From SKGN01 sp050948865 (GTDB taxonomy: Bacteria > Bacillota_I > Bacilli_A > RF39 > UBA660): 64,000 nucleotides of DNA. Shown here piece by piece: positions 42,317 to 52,141 of this stretch. Positions within the stretch are counted from its first letter, which is position 1; every line of letters starts with the position of its first letter. A program made the position numbers and the translations under genes. The notes beneath the pieces were generated by a model. That model did not search any database, had not been told where the DNA came from, and saw nothing but the letters and a program-made list of their open reading frames with translations. Location: positions 72,235 through 136,234 of the forward strand of contig JBMNEQ010000003.1 in NCBI GenBank assembly GCA_050948865.1, in the 5' to 3' direction.

Positions 42317-42871
42317 ATGAAAATAATAAGTGGTTATTTAAAAGGAAGAAGAATTGAAGGTTTTAATAAAGAAGAAATTAGACCAACAAGTAATCGGGTT
42401 AAGGAATCTCTTTTTCATCTAATTCAAAATGATATAAAGGATAGTATTTGTTTAGATTTATTCGCTGGTTCTGGCTCTCTTGGAATAGAAGCAGTAAGTA
42501 ATGGTTCTAAATATGTTTATTTAGTGGATAATAGTTTTTTAGCAAAAGAAATTTTAGAAAAAAATATTAATAGATTAAAGATAAATGATCAAGTTAAGAT
42601 TATAAAAAATGATTGTCTTAAAGCTTTAGAAAACTTTACAAAGGAAAACATTAAGTTTAATCTTATCTTTTTAGATCCTCCTTATAAATCTAATATTATT
42701 GATGAAGTGTTAGATTATATTGATAATAATAATTTACTTTTTAAAAATGGACAAGTTCTTTGTGAAGTATTTAAGCAAAAAGATTTAGATAATAATTATA
42801 AGAATTTAATTAAAATAAAAGAAAAAAAATATGGAAATAAAAAAATAGTGATTTTTAAAAAAATAGCCTAA
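42317..42871 (+). CDS. rsmD: 16S rRNA m2G966 methyltransferase
   Basis: 184 residues: MKIISGYLKGRRIEGF, RPTSNRVKESLFHLI, the SAM-binding LDLFAGSGSLGIEAVSNG and catalytic FLDPPYKS. It methylates G966 of 16S rRNA. The order ylbD-ylbE-...-rsmD is that of Bacillus. AAAGGA precedes the ATG. Confidence 0.93.
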   Translation: MKIISGYLKGRRIEGFNKEEIRPTSNRVKESLFHLIQNDIKDSICLDLFAGSGSLGIEAVSNGSKYVYLVDNSFLAKEILEKNINRLKINDQVKIIKNDCLKALENFTKENIKFNLIFLDPPYKSNIIDEVLDYIDNNNLLFKNGQVLCEVFKQKDLDNNYKNLIKIKEKKYGNKKIVIFKKIA

Positions 42872-42923
42872 AATTAACATGTCTAAGTTTTTAAATGATA
42901 TAATTAGATAGAGGAGTGATGGG

Positions 42924-44012
42924 ATGCGTGTTATTGTTAGTGCTGGTGGAACAGGTGGACATATTTATCCCGCTTTAGCTTTAATTAATAAGATTAAGGA
43001 AAAAGAACCAAATAGTGAATTTATTTTTATTGGAACTCATAACAGAATGGAAAAGGATATTGTTCCTAAACAAGGTATAAAGTATATACCACTAACTATT
43101 ATTGGTTTAGAAAGAAAATTAACTTTAAGAAATATAAAAACCTTTAGTTATTTTTTTAGGGCTATAAAAGAATCAAAAAGGATTATTGAAAAGTTTAATC
43201 CTGATATTGTGATTGGGTTTGGGGGTTATGTTTCTGGTCCTGTTTTATATGCGGCTAAAAAGAAAGGATATCCGACTTTAATTCATGAACAAAATAGCAT
43301 TTTAGGTTTATCTAATCGTTTTTTAATTAAATATGTTGATGCTTTGGCTATATCTTTTAAAGATACTTTAAATTATGTTCCTGATGATAAAAAGATTGTT
43401 TTTACAGGAAATCCTTGTAGTGAAATGGCTTTAAAAGAACCGAAAATGGATAAATCTAAATTGGGTTTAACAGAAAATAAAAAGTTAATTTTAATAGTGA
43501 TGGGATCTTTAGGTTCAGAAATTATTACTAAGAAGATGAAAAAACAATTACAATTATTTAATAATAAAGAATATGAAGTTTTATTTATTACGGGTTATGA
43601 TTATTATGAAGAATTTAAAGATTTAAGTTTAGCTTCTAATATTAAAATTGTTCCTTATATTGAAGGTTTATCTTCTTTATTAAAGAATGCCACTTTAATA
43701 GTTTCTAGAGCTGGGGCTACTATTATAAGTGAGATTATAGCTTTAAAAATACCAACTATCTTTATACCTAGTCCTTATGTTGTTAATAATCATCAAGTCA
43801 GAAACGCTTTAGAGTTAGTTAATAAAAAAGCTGCTTTAATGATAAATGAAAAAGAGTTAGAGGGGGATTTATTAGTTAGAGAAATTGATGAACTTTTACA
43901 AGACACTAAAAAATATCAACAAATGAAAGATAATTTAGAAAAACTAATGATTAAAGATAGTGCTACTAAAATATATGATTTAGCTAAAACAGTAATAGAT
44001 AGGAGTAATTAA
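42924..44012 (+). CDS. murG: MurG, lipid II synthase
   Basis: 362 residues: GGTGGHIYPALAL at the start, GFGGYVSGPVL, HEQNSILGLSNR, a second Rossmann half with GSLGSE, and the UDP-GlcNAc site SRAGATIISEII. It adds GlcNAc to lipid I at the inner face of the membrane. murB follows after one base. Confidence 0.95.
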   Translation: MRVIVSAGGTGGHIYPALALINKIKEKEPNSEFIFIGTHNRMEKDIVPKQGIKYIPLTIIGLERKLTLRNIKTFSYFFRAIKESKRIIEKFNPDIVIGFGGYVSGPVLYAAKKKGYPTLIHEQNSILGLSNRFLIKYVDALAISFKDTLNYVPDDKKIVFTGNPCSEMALKEPKMDKSKLGLTENKKLILIVMGSLGSEIITKKMKKQLQLFNNKEYEVLFITGYDYYEEFKDLSLASNIKIVPYIEGLSSLLKNATLIVSRAGATIISEIIALKIPTIFIPSPYVVNNHQVRNALELVNKKAALMINEKELEGDLLVREIDELLQDTKKYQQMKDNLEKLMIKDSATKIYDLAKTVIDRSN

Positions 44013-44013
44013 A

Positions 44014-44919
44014 GTGGAATTCATCATAAAAGAGATTAGAAAACAAAAAATAGGAAAATATATAGAAAATGTTCTTCTTTCTAAAAATACTACTTATCAA
44101 GTAGGCGGAAAAGCTCGCCTTTTTGTTTATCCAGAAAATGTTTTAAAATTAATTATTTTAATTAAACTATTAAAAGAAAATAAGATAAAATATAAAGTGT
44201 TAGGTAAAGGTTCTAATCTTATTTTTAGTGATCAAGATTATGAAGGTGTTATTATTAAGTTAGATAAATTTGATCATCTAATAAGAAAAGGAACTGTTAT
44301 AAAAGTTGGTAGTGGTTATAGTTTAATTAAATTAGCTTATGAAATGTCTAGAAAGGGGCTTAGTGGTTTAGAGTTTGCGACAGGAATCCCTGGAACTGTC
44401 GGGGGAGCTATTTTTATGAATGCTGGAGCCTATAAATCAGATATGGGTTATATAGTTAGTAGTGTTAAAGTATTAACTCCTGATTTAAAGATTAAAAAGT
44501 TATATAATCGGGAATTAGATTTTCATTACCGAACATCTTTTTTATTAAAAAACCCTGATTATATCTGTTTAGAAGCAACATTGGTTTTAAAGCAAGGTTA
44601 TAAAAGAGAGATTATGGATTTAATTGAAACAAGAAAACAAAAAAGGCTTTTATCTCAACCTTTAGAATATCCAAGTGCCGGTAGTGTTTTTAGAAATCCT
44701 AATGATGATTATGCGGGAAGATTAATTGAGGTTTCTGGTTTAAAAGGTCTTCAAATAGGAGGAGCTTTAGTTAGTCCAAAACACGCTAATTTTATTGTTA
44801 ATTATCATCATGCAACGGCTAAAGATATAAGAGATTTAATATTAAAGGTTAAAGAAAAAGTAAAAGAAGATCATCAAATAGATTTAATTATTGAACAAGA
44901 ATTTGTTAATTTTGATTAA
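44014..44919 (+). CDS. murB: UDP-N-acetylenolpyruvoylglucosamine reductase
   Basis: 301 residues, type II MurB: NTTYQVGGKARLFVYPEN, FAD-binding VLGKGSNLIFSD, FATGIPGTVGGAIFMNAGAY, the catalytic Ser region YPSAGSVFRNP, and a final Glu-containing segment. It makes UDP-MurNAc. Start GTG after AGGAGTAATTAAA. Part of the murG-murB-divIB-ftsA-ftsZ order. Confidence 0.95.
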   Translation: MEFIIKEIRKQKIGKYIENVLLSKNTTYQVGGKARLFVYPENVLKLIILIKLLKENKIKYKVLGKGSNLIFSDQDYEGVIIKLDKFDHLIRKGTVIKVGSGYSLIKLAYEMSRKGLSGLEFATGIPGTVGGAIFMNAGAYKSDMGYIVSSVKVLTPDLKIKKLYNRELDFHYRTSFLLKNPDYICLEATLVLKQGYKREIMDLIETRKQKRLLSQPLEYPSAGSVFRNPNDDYAGRLIEVSGLKGLQIGGALVSPKHANFIVNYHHATAKDIRDLILKVKEKVKEDHQIDLIIEQEFVNFD

Positions 44920-44940
44920 ATAATTAAAGAAAGGTTAAAC

Positions 44941-45642
44941 ATGAAAGAAACAGTAAAAGTTAGAAGAAGAAAATTAAACTTTATTAAGCTTTTATTAATT
45001 TTATTAGGTTTGTATATTTTTATATACATTGTTTATTTATTGATACAATTACCAATCAAGAATATTTATATTTATTATGAAAGTGAATTTCCTAATATGC
45101 TATTAAAAGATCAAATGATTTTAGAAGAGGCTAAAATTGATGATTATCCTAGTTTTTTCTTAACAACTAGTTATTCAATTAGAAAAAGATTATTAAAAAA
45201 TCCTTATATTAAGAAAGTAGAAGTGAAGAAAAAATGGTTTAGAGAAGTTCACCTTTATATAACAAAATATAAAAAAATATTTTATGATGAACCAAGTAAT
45301 AAAATTGTTTTAGAAAATAATAAGCAAGTAAAAAATAATAAAAGAATTAATTATCTTCCTGTTTTAATAAATTATGTTCCTGATACTATTTATGATAAGT
45401 TTTTAAAGCAAATGAGTTTAATTAAAAGTGATGTTAAAATAAAGATATCAGAAATTCAATATAATCCTCATGATATAGATGAAGAATGTTTTATTTTTAT
45501 GATGAATGATGGGGTTTATGTTTATCTTACTTTAGATAAATTTAACAAGATAAATGAGTATAATAATATTGTTCCTATTCTTGAAGGAAAGAAAGGAATT
45601 TTATATTTAGATTTAGGTAATTATTTTGAGATTTTCGAGTGA
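44941..45642 (+). CDS. divIB: DivIB/FtsQ division protein
   Basis: 233 residues: a short basic cytosolic head, one membrane span (~16-40), then a POTRA-like domain (SYSIRKRLLKNPYIKKVEVKKKWFREVHLYITKYK) and a beta domain. It scaffolds the divisome with FtsL and DivIC. Placement between murB and ftsA is classical. Confidence 0.88.
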   Translation: MKETVKVRRRKLNFIKLLLILLGLYIFIYIVYLLIQLPIKNIYIYYESEFPNMLLKDQMILEEAKIDDYPSFFLTTSYSIRKRLLKNPYIKKVEVKKKWFREVHLYITKYKKIFYDEPSNKIVLENNKQVKNNKRINYLPVLINYVPDTIYDKFLKQMSLIKSDVKIKISEIQYNPHDIDEECFIFMMNDGVYVYLTLDKFNKINEYNNIVPILEGKKGILYLDLGNYFEIFE

Positions 45643-45647
45643 TTTAT

Positions 45648-45676
45648 TTGTTTTAAGAAGGCATTTATAGTATAAT
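45648..45676 (+). promoter_or_regulatory. probable promoter of ftsA-ftsZ
   Basis: TTGTTT at 45648-45653, 17-base spacer, perfect TATAAT at 45671-45676, 27 bases before the ftsA ATG. Confidence 0.55.
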
Positions 45677-45703
45677 GATTTTAAATTAAAGGGAGCATTG
45701 TCT

Positions 45704-46951
45704 ATGAAAAAAATATACACTAGTATTGATCTTGGATCTGATACGATTAAATTGTTAGTTGGTGAGATTTATAAAGGGAAGTTAAGTGTTCTTGCTGTTT
45801 CTAGTGTTTCTTCTAAAGGTATTAAAAAAGGATTAATTGTTGATGCTAATGAGACAATCTTGGCTTTAAGAGAAGTTATAGAGGAAGTAGAAGGTAAGTT
45901 GGGAATTAAATTAAAAAAGGTGATAGCTAATGTTCCTGCTTATTTTGCTGAATATAAGGAAGTAGAAGGGTATTCAACTATTACTAATGAAGATAAAAAA
46001 ATAACTGGTAATGATATTGTTAGAACTTTACAAGCTTGTGTTTATAATAAACTTAAAACTAATCATGAATTAATTACTATTGTTCCTATAGAATTTAAGG
46101 TCGATAATAAAAAAGGATTAATGGATCCTAAAGGAATTGTTGGTAAAAAGTTATTTGTTAAAGCAGTCTTAGTTTCAACTCCTAAGAAAAATGTTTATTC
46201 AGTAATTAGTGTTTTAGATAGTCTTGGTTTAGAAGTAGTGGATATTAATATTTCTCCTCTTAGTGATTATTTTGAATATAAAAATAGGGAATTAGATAAA
46301 GGAGTAACAGCTCTTATTAATATTGGGGATCAAACAACAACTGTTTCTGTTTTTGAGAAGGGAATAATTATTAATTCTGAAATAATTGTTGTTGGAGGAG
46401 AAAATATTGATAATGATCTTTCTTATATTTTTAAAATAAATAAACAAAATAGTAAGGAATTAAAGGAAAGGTTTGCTTTAGGGGATAAAGAATATGCTCA
46501 AACTAAAGAAACTTATGATGTAATTAGTATTACGAAAAAAGAACTTGTATTAAATCAATATGAATTATCTGAAGTGGTGATGTCTAGATTAGTTGAAATA
46601 TTAAAATTAGCAAGAAAACAGGTTTCCCTCTTAACAAATAAAGAAATTAATTATATAATAGTTACAGGTGGAACTAGTGAAATACCGGGAATGGCTTCTT
46701 TGGTTAAGGATTGTTTAGGCCAAAATGCTCGTTTAGGTAATATTGATACCATTGGTATTAGAGATTATAAATATTCTGTTTCATCAGGGATGATTAAGTA
46801 TTTTTCATCTAAATTAAAATTAAGAGGAAAAGAATATTCAATGTTTGATATAAAGGAACAGGAAGATTTAATATCTTCTCAAAAGAAAGTATTAAATGTT
46901 TCTAATAATTCGATACTTGGTAAGGTTTTTGGATACTTTTTTGATAATTAG
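45704..46951 (+). CDS. ftsA: cell division protein FtsA
   Basis: About 415 residues of the actin fold: SIDLGSDTIKLLVGEI (phosphate 1), the SHS2/1C domain, NIGDQTTTVSVFE (phosphate 2), VTGGTSEIPGM (adenosine) and a C-terminal amphipathic helix (ILGKVFGYFF) that binds membrane. It tethers FtsZ. ATG at 45704 is 9 bases after GGGAG; the TTG at 45698 is too close. Confidence 0.94.
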   Translation: MKKIYTSIDLGSDTIKLLVGEIYKGKLSVLAVSSVSSKGIKKGLIVDANETILALREVIEEVEGKLGIKLKKVIANVPAYFAEYKEVEGYSTITNEDKKITGNDIVRTLQACVYNKLKTNHELITIVPIEFKVDNKKGLMDPKGIVGKKLFVKAVLVSTPKKNVYSVISVLDSLGLEVVDINISPLSDYFEYKNRELDKGVTALINIGDQTTTVSVFEKGIIINSEIIVVGGENIDNDLSYIFKINKQNSKELKERFALGDKEYAQTKETYDVISITKKELVLNQYELSEVVMSRLVEILKLARKQVSLLTNKEINYIIVTGGTSEIPGMASLVKDCLGQNARLGNIDTIGIRDYKYSVSSGMIKYFSSKLKLRGKEYSMFDIKEQEDLISSQKKVLNVSNNSILGKVFGYFFDN

Positions 46952-46964
46952 AGGAGGAATTTAA

Positions 46965-48029
46965 ATGTTTGGATTAGAGATGGATCAATTAGCTAAAATT
47001 AAAGTAGTTGGTATTGGTGGAGCTGGTAATAATGCTGTTAATCGGATGATTGAAACAGGTGTTAAAGGGGTTGAATTTATTGTTACTAATACTGATTTAC
47101 AAGTATTAAATAGTTCAAAAGCAGAAATTAAATTACAAATTGGAGCGAAGATAACTGATGGTTTAGGGGCTGGAGCTAATCCTGAAGTAGGAAGAGAAGC
47201 AGCTTTAGAATCTAAAGATGCAATTAGAGATTTATTAGAAGGGGCTGATATGGTTTTTATAACTTGTGGTATGGGGGGAGGAACTGGAACTGGAGCAGCA
47301 CCGATTGTAGCAGAAATCTCTCAAGAATTAGGGGCTTTAACTGTAGCAATTGTTACTAAACCTTTTTCTTTTGAAGGTAAAAAAAGAATGGAACAAGCTC
47401 TTCAGGGACTGGATGAATTAAAAAAGCATGTTGATACTTTAATAATTATTCCAAATGATCGTTTAAGAGAAATTATTGATAAATCAACACCAATGTTAGA
47501 TGCTTTTCGAGAAGTAGATAATGTTTTAAGAAGAGGGGTGCAATCTATTTCTGATTTAATTGCTGTAACAGGTTTAGTTAATCTAGATTTTGCTGATGTT
47601 AGAGCAGTAATGCAAGAAAGTGGTAATGCTTTAATTGGAATAGGAATAGGAGCAGGAGAAAATAGGGCCATTGAAGCCGCTAAACAAGCTGTTTCTAGTC
47701 CTTTATTAGAAGAGAATATAACAGGAGCTACTAACGCTATTATTAATGTTACTGGTGGTTCTAGTTTAACTTTATTTGAAGTAGAAGATGCTGTTGATGT
47801 TATTCGTTCAGCAGCTAATACAGACGTTAATACCATCTTTGGTTCAGTTATTAATGAAAATCTTAGTGATGAAGTAATAGTTACAGTGATTGCAACAGGA
47901 TTTCAAAAAGATACTACGCCTTTGGTTAATGTAATGAATGAAAAAGAAGAAGAAATAGAAAAGCCAATAGAACCAGTATCAGAATTAGATATTCCTCCTT
48001 TTATTAGAAATCGCCGGGGAATAAATTAA
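46965..48029 (+). CDS. ftsZ: cell division protein FtsZ
   Basis: 354 residues: GIGGAGNNAVNRMIE, the tubulin signature GGGTGTGAAP, the T7 loop NLDFADVRAVM, and a C-terminal peptide LDIPPFIRNRRG that binds FtsA. The GTPase forms the division ring. GAGGAGG precedes the ATG, 13 bases after ftsA. Confidence 0.97.
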   Translation: MFGLEMDQLAKIKVVGIGGAGNNAVNRMIETGVKGVEFIVTNTDLQVLNSSKAEIKLQIGAKITDGLGAGANPEVGREAALESKDAIRDLLEGADMVFITCGMGGGTGTGAAPIVAEISQELGALTVAIVTKPFSFEGKKRMEQALQGLDELKKHVDTLIIIPNDRLREIIDKSTPMLDAFREVDNVLRRGVQSISDLIAVTGLVNLDFADVRAVMQESGNALIGIGIGAGENRAIEAAKQAVSSPLLEENITGATNAIINVTGGSSLTLFEVEDAVDVIRSAANTDVNTIFGSVINENLSDEVIVTVIATGFQKDTTPLVNVMNEKEEEIEKPIEPVSELDIPPFIRNRRGIN

Positions 48030-48048
48030 TAAATATTTAGGTTTATAC

Positions 48049-48081
48049 AAAAAAAGACACAAAATCAAGTCTTTTTTTTTT
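48049..48081 (+). terminator. Rho-independent terminator after ftsZ
   Basis: 10-bp stem AAAAAAAGAC/GTCTTTTTTT (48049-48058 with 48069-48078) followed by more Ts, 20 bases after the stop. Confidence 0.8.
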
Positions 48082-48101
48082 ATACTTTTATTGGTGATTT
48101 A

Positions 48102-48893
48102 ATGAAAATATATCTTGATTTAATCTTTATTCTTAACTTTTTATTTGATTTCCTTCTTTTATTAGTAGTAGGAATTATTTTAAGAAGAAATTCTAAAATA
48201 ACCAGATTATTAGGGGGAGCTTTTATTGGTGGTTTATCTATTTTAGTTTTATTTTTAACTATTACCTCTTTAGAATTATTTATTATAAAAATTATAATTA
48301 GTATTTTAATGGTAATAGCTACTTTTGGTTATAAAGACTTAAGATATACTTGTCGTAACCTTTTTTATTTATATACAGTAAGTCTACTTTTAGGAGGTTT
48401 TTTATACTTTCTTAATTTAGAATTTAGTTATCGTCAAGATGGTTTAATCTTTTATCATAATGGTTTAAGTATTAACTGGATTTTATTATTAATATTATCA
48501 CCAATTATTTTATATGTTTATCTTAAACAAGCTTTAAACTTAAAAAATAATTATTCTAATTATTATTTAGTGGACATATATTTTAAAAATGGGACAAAGA
48601 AAAAGTTTAGTGCCTTTTTAGATACTGGTAATAAATTAATTGATCCTTATTTTAAAAGGCCAATTATTTTAGTAAATAAAAAAGAAATAAATAATTTATA
48701 TCAAGAAAAAGAAATCTTATTAGTTCCTTATGATACTTTAAATAATCATAGTTTATTAAAGTGTATAATCCCAGAAAAAATAGAGATAGTGGGAGTTGGA
48801 ATTAGAAAGAAAGTTTTAATCGGAATTTCTGAGAAGAATATTAATTTAGATGGCATTGATTGTATTTTACATGCTAAGTTATTGGAGGGATAA
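48102..48893 (+). CDS. spoIIGA: SpoIIGA-like sigma-E processing protease
   Basis: 263 residues: five N-terminal membrane segments (to ~residue 140), then an aspartic-protease-like domain with the active-site motif FLDTGNKLIDP (~170) and PYDTL. In Bacillus SpoIIGA cleaves pro-sigma-E in the mother cell after a signal from the forespore. It lies between ftsZ and sigE as in Bacillus and ends 1 base before the sigE start. Confidence 0.9.
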   Translation: MKIYLDLIFILNFLFDFLLLLVVGIILRRNSKITRLLGGAFIGGLSILVLFLTITSLELFIIKIIISILMVIATFGYKDLRYTCRNLFYLYTVSLLLGGFLYFLNLEFSYRQDGLIFYHNGLSINWILLLILSPIILYVYLKQALNLKNNYSNYYLVDIYFKNGTKKKFSAFLDTGNKLIDPYFKRPIILVNKKEINNLYQEKEILLVPYDTLNNHSLLKCIIPEKIEIVGVGIRKKVLIGISEKNINLDGIDCILHAKLLEG

Positions 48894-48894
48894 A

Positions 48895-49587
48895 ATGTTT
48901 AAAAACCTTAAAAACTTTTTTAGAAGTATTTTAGAAAAAATAAATTATCTTTTTTTTATTGGAAAAACTGATGTTTTACCAGAACCTTTATCTAAAGAGT
49001 TAGAGGAACATTATTTAATCTTAAATGAACAAGGTGAAATAGATGCCAAAAATAAACTTATTGAACATAATTTAAGATTAGTTGTTTTTTTAGCTAAAAA
49101 GTATGATAATACCCAAATAGATTTAGAAGATTTAGTTAGTATTGGAACAATTGGTTTAATTAAAGCAATTAATACTTATAAAAGAGATAAAAATATTAAA
49201 CTCGCTACTTATGCTAGCCGTTGTATTGATAATGAAATCTTAATGTATTTAAGAAAAAATAAAAAAAGAAGAAGTGAAGTTAGTTTTGAAGAATCATTAA
49301 GTTATGATGCTGATGGTAATGAACTTCATTTAGAAGATGTTTTAGGAACAGAAGTTGATATAGTAACTAAACCACTAGAAAATGAAGTAGAAAAGGCTTT
49401 ATTAATCGATGAAATAAGCAAATTAGATAAAAGAGATAAACAAATAATGGTCTTAAGATATGGTTTATTAAATAATGAAGAAATGACTCAAAAAGATGTT
49501 GCTAAATTATTAGGTATTTCTCAATCTTATATCTCCCGGATTGAAAAAAAGGTTATTAAAAAACTTAAATTTATTGATAAGATATAA
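48895..49587 (+). CDS. sigE: sporulation sigma factor sigma-E
   Basis: 230 residues. An N-terminal pro-like region (NFFRSILEKINYLFFIGKTDVLPEPL) is followed by sigma-70 region 2 (NLRLVVFLAKKYDN, DLVSIGTIGLIKAINTY, ATYASRCIDNEILMYLRK) and region 4 (LDKRDKQIMVLRYGL, DVAKLLGISQSYISRIEKK). The hydrophobic pro-segment and the SpoIIGA neighbour identify sigma-E. It directs early mother-cell genes. GGAGGG sits before the ATG. Confidence 0.92.
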   Translation: MFKNLKNFFRSILEKINYLFFIGKTDVLPEPLSKELEEHYLILNEQGEIDAKNKLIEHNLRLVVFLAKKYDNTQIDLEDLVSIGTIGLIKAINTYKRDKNIKLATYASRCIDNEILMYLRKNKKRRSEVSFEESLSYDADGNELHLEDVLGTEVDIVTKPLENEVEKALLIDEISKLDKRDKQIMVLRYGLLNNEEMTQKDVAKLLGISQSYISRIEKKVIKKLKFIDKI

Positions 49588-49625
49588 AAATTATTCAGTG
49601 TGTTATAATAAATTTAGGTGATTTT

Positions 49626-51377
49626 ATGCTTAAATCAAAATTAAAATTAATTCCCTCTAAACCGGGATGTTATTTATTTAAAGATAAAGATAATATTATT
49701 ATTTATGTTGGTAAAGCTAAAAATTTAAAGAATAGGGTTAAATCTTATTTTTCTACCAAACATAGTGGAAAAACTAAAGCTTTAGTCAGTAATATAGAGG
49801 ATTTAGAATTTATTATTACCAAAAATGAGGTTGAGGCTTTAATTTTAGAATTAAACTTAATTAAAAGATATAATCCTAAATATAATATTTTATTTAAAGA
49901 TGATAAAACATATCCTTATATTGAAATAACTAAAGAAAAATATCCAAGATTATTAATAGTAAGGGAAGCTGTTTTAAAAAAAAGAAATAGTAAGTTATTT
50001 GGACCTTATCCTAATGTTTATGCTGCTAAAAAGACTGTTAACTTATTGAATAGGATGTATCCTTTAAGAAAGTGCCAGTATTTACCTAAAAAGGCTTGTT
50101 TATATAGCCATATTGGTGAATGTTTAGGTTACTGTGTTAATCAAATTGATCCGAAGGTAATTTCTAAGATAGTAAAAGAAATAACCGATTTTCTTCAAGG
50201 AAATGAAGATCATTTAATAAAAAAGATAGAAACGAAAATGAAGGAAGCCTCTTTAAAGTTAGATTATGAAAAAGCCCAGGAATTAAAATTATTATTAGAT
50301 GATCTTAATCTTACTTTACATAAACAAGATATCGATTTAATTGATTTTACTGATCGTGATGTTTTTAATTATTACTTATTAGAAGATTATATGTCAGTTC
50401 AAGTCTTTCATTTAAGAGGTGGTAAGTTAGTAGAAAGAGATTCTAATATTTTTCCTTTAACTTTAGAAGAAGAAACTTTAGAATCTTATATCTATTCTTT
50501 TTATGAAAGAAATATCCTTCCTAAAGAAATCTTAGTTCCTTCTAATATTAATATAGAAATGTTAAAGGAAGCTTTAAATGTTAAAGTTTTAACTCCTAAA
50601 AGAGGGCCGAAGAAAAAGATCTTAGATTTAGCTTATGAAAATGCTAAAATATCTTTAGAAAATAAAATTATTATACTAAAAAATAAAGAAACAGAAAAAT
50701 TAAAATTAGAAGAAGAATTAAAAGAATTATTAGGATTATCTAAAATAGAAAGAATTGAAGTTTTTGACAATGCTCATTTATTTGGGACATCTTCTGTGAG
50801 TGGAATGATTGTTTTAGAGGATTTTCTTTTTAAGAAAAAAGATTACCGAAAGTTTAAAATTAAAAGTGATTATAATGATGATTATCATTATATGAAGGAA
50901 GTAATTTATCGAAGATATTTTCGGTTATTAAAAGAAAATGGAACCTTTCCAGATTTAATAATGGTTGATGGTGGTTTTATTCAAGTTAATGCTGCTTTAA
51001 AATCTTTAGAAGTTTTAGGACTTAAAATACCTGTTCTTGGTTTAAAAAAGAATTTCCATCAATTAACTACTTTAGTTTATCAAAAAAAAGAAATATCTTT
51101 AGATAAGAGATCTTCTTTGTTTTTATTTTTAACTAAAGTTAATAATGAAGTTCATCAATATACTATTAATTATCATCGCTTAATTAGAAGTAAAGGAACT
51201 TTATCTAGTATTTTAGATAATATTTCTGGAATAGGTTTTATTAGAAAAAAAAGATTATTAGAAAAGTATAAAACTATTACCAATATTAAAAATTCATCTA
51301 AAGAAGAATTAAAAGAAATATTACCCGATAAAGTAATTGCTAATTTAACTAAAGAAATTAAAAAACTTGAAAATTAA
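49626..51377 (+). CDS. uvrC: excinuclease ABC subunit C
   Basis: 583 residues: GIY-YIG nuclease (GCYLFKDKDNIIIYVGKAKNLKNRV, Arg/Glu catalytic region), UvrB-binding UVR motif (IKKIETKMKEASLKLDYEKAQELKLLLDDL), and an RNase H-like C-terminal nuclease domain (IEVFDNAHLFGTSSVSGMIV, MVDGGFIQVNAA) plus a helix-hairpin-helix tail. It makes both cuts in nucleotide excision repair. Slightly short against the usual ~600. Confidence 0.95.
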   Translation: MLKSKLKLIPSKPGCYLFKDKDNIIIYVGKAKNLKNRVKSYFSTKHSGKTKALVSNIEDLEFIITKNEVEALILELNLIKRYNPKYNILFKDDKTYPYIEITKEKYPRLLIVREAVLKKRNSKLFGPYPNVYAAKKTVNLLNRMYPLRKCQYLPKKACLYSHIGECLGYCVNQIDPKVISKIVKEITDFLQGNEDHLIKKIETKMKEASLKLDYEKAQELKLLLDDLNLTLHKQDIDLIDFTDRDVFNYYLLEDYMSVQVFHLRGGKLVERDSNIFPLTLEEETLESYIYSFYERNILPKEILVPSNINIEMLKEALNVKVLTPKRGPKKKILDLAYENAKISLENKIIILKNKETEKLKLEEELKELLGLSKIERIEVFDNAHLFGTSSVSGMIVLEDFLFKKKDYRKFKIKSDYNDDYHYMKEVIYRRYFRLLKENGTFPDLIMVDGGFIQVNAALKSLEVLGLKIPVLGLKKNFHQLTTLVYQKKEISLDKRSSLFLFLTKVNNEVHQYTINYHRLIRSKGTLSSILDNISGIGFIRKKRLLEKYKTITNIKNSSKEELKEILPDKVIANLTKEIKKLEN

Positions 51378-51389
51378 TTCAAGTTTTTT
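51362..51389 (+). terminator. bidirectional terminator between uvrC and the small membrane protein
   Basis: 10-bp stem AAAACTTGAA/TTCAAGTTTT (51362-51371 with 51378-51387), overlapping the uvrC stop. Confidence 0.75.
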
Positions 51390-51393
51390 AGTG

Positions 51394-51624
51394 TTAGTTT
51401 TTCTTTTTAGTGTTATTAAAAGCTAAAATTGCTGCTATTGTAGTTAAAGTTAAACCGATGTAAATAATTATTAGATAGGTCCAGTTAATTGTTTGATGAT
51501 CAAAAAGAATAATCATTTTAAAAATTCCTTTTTCATTAACTACTGGTGGAAGAATAAAGGTAAAAAAAAGAATTACAATAGCGTAGGCCTTTAAAATATA
51601 TTCTTGAATAACATTTAACTTCAT
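51394..51624 (-). CDS. small protein with two membrane spans (76 aa)
   Basis: Two hydrophobic segments (residues ~11-28 and ~47-68) with a loop between and a lysine tail NNTKKKN. AAGGAGTG lies upstream of the ATG on the minus strand. No family recognised. Convergent with uvrC. Confidence 0.55.
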   Translation of the reverse strand: MKLNVIQEYILKAYAIVILFFTFILPPVVNEKGIFKMIILFDHQTINWTYLIIIYIGLTLTTIAAILAFNNTKKKN

Positions 51625-51754
51625 TCCAACACTCCTTCCTTAATTTAAATTTTATCATAAATTTTTTTAAAATCAAATAATTGGTTTTTTTATCTACAAG
51701 TTATACAACTTATTACATATAAAGTAATAGATAGAAAATAGGAGGTGTTTTTTT

Positions 51755-52141
51755 ATGGATATACTTGTTACTGAAGAATTGCTTAATGTTTTAATGATCG
51801 GGTCTACTTTTAGTATAGTTTTAATGTCTATTATTCAAAAAATAAAGAAATTCAATTTAATAAAAAGTGATGCTCATATTTTTATTGTTAATTTTCTTTT
51901 ATCCTTTTCTATTGGAAGTTTATTTGCCTATAATTTTTATAATTTAAATATTATTTTTTCTTTATGGGTTGGTTTCTTTTCTTTTGTGGGTTCTCCATTA
52001 ATATATCATTTATTAAAAGGGCAAAACATTATTAATTATAAACCTCATTCTTTAGATGAAAAAGAAAAAATAGGAATTGTTGTTCCCTTAGAAAATAAAA
52101 TAAGAAGAGAAGGTGAAGTGGATGATCTTATTAGGAAGTAA
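51755..52141 (+). CDS. holin-like or unknown membrane protein
   Basis: 128 residues with three membrane segments (~10-28, ~45-62, ~67-90) and a charged cytosolic tail. AGGAGGTG precedes the ATG. Its end overlaps the M23-like gene by 20 bases. The pair membrane protein plus wall-hydrolase-like protein recalls phage holin-endolysin cassettes, but no other phage gene is nearby and no holin motif is certain. Confidence 0.5.
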   Translation: MDILVTEELLNVLMIGSTFSIVLMSIIQKIKKFNLIKSDAHIFIVNFLLSFSIGSLFAYNFYNLNIIFSLWVGFFSFVGSPLIYHLLKGQNIINYKPHSLDEKEKIGIVVPLENKIRREGEVDDLIRK

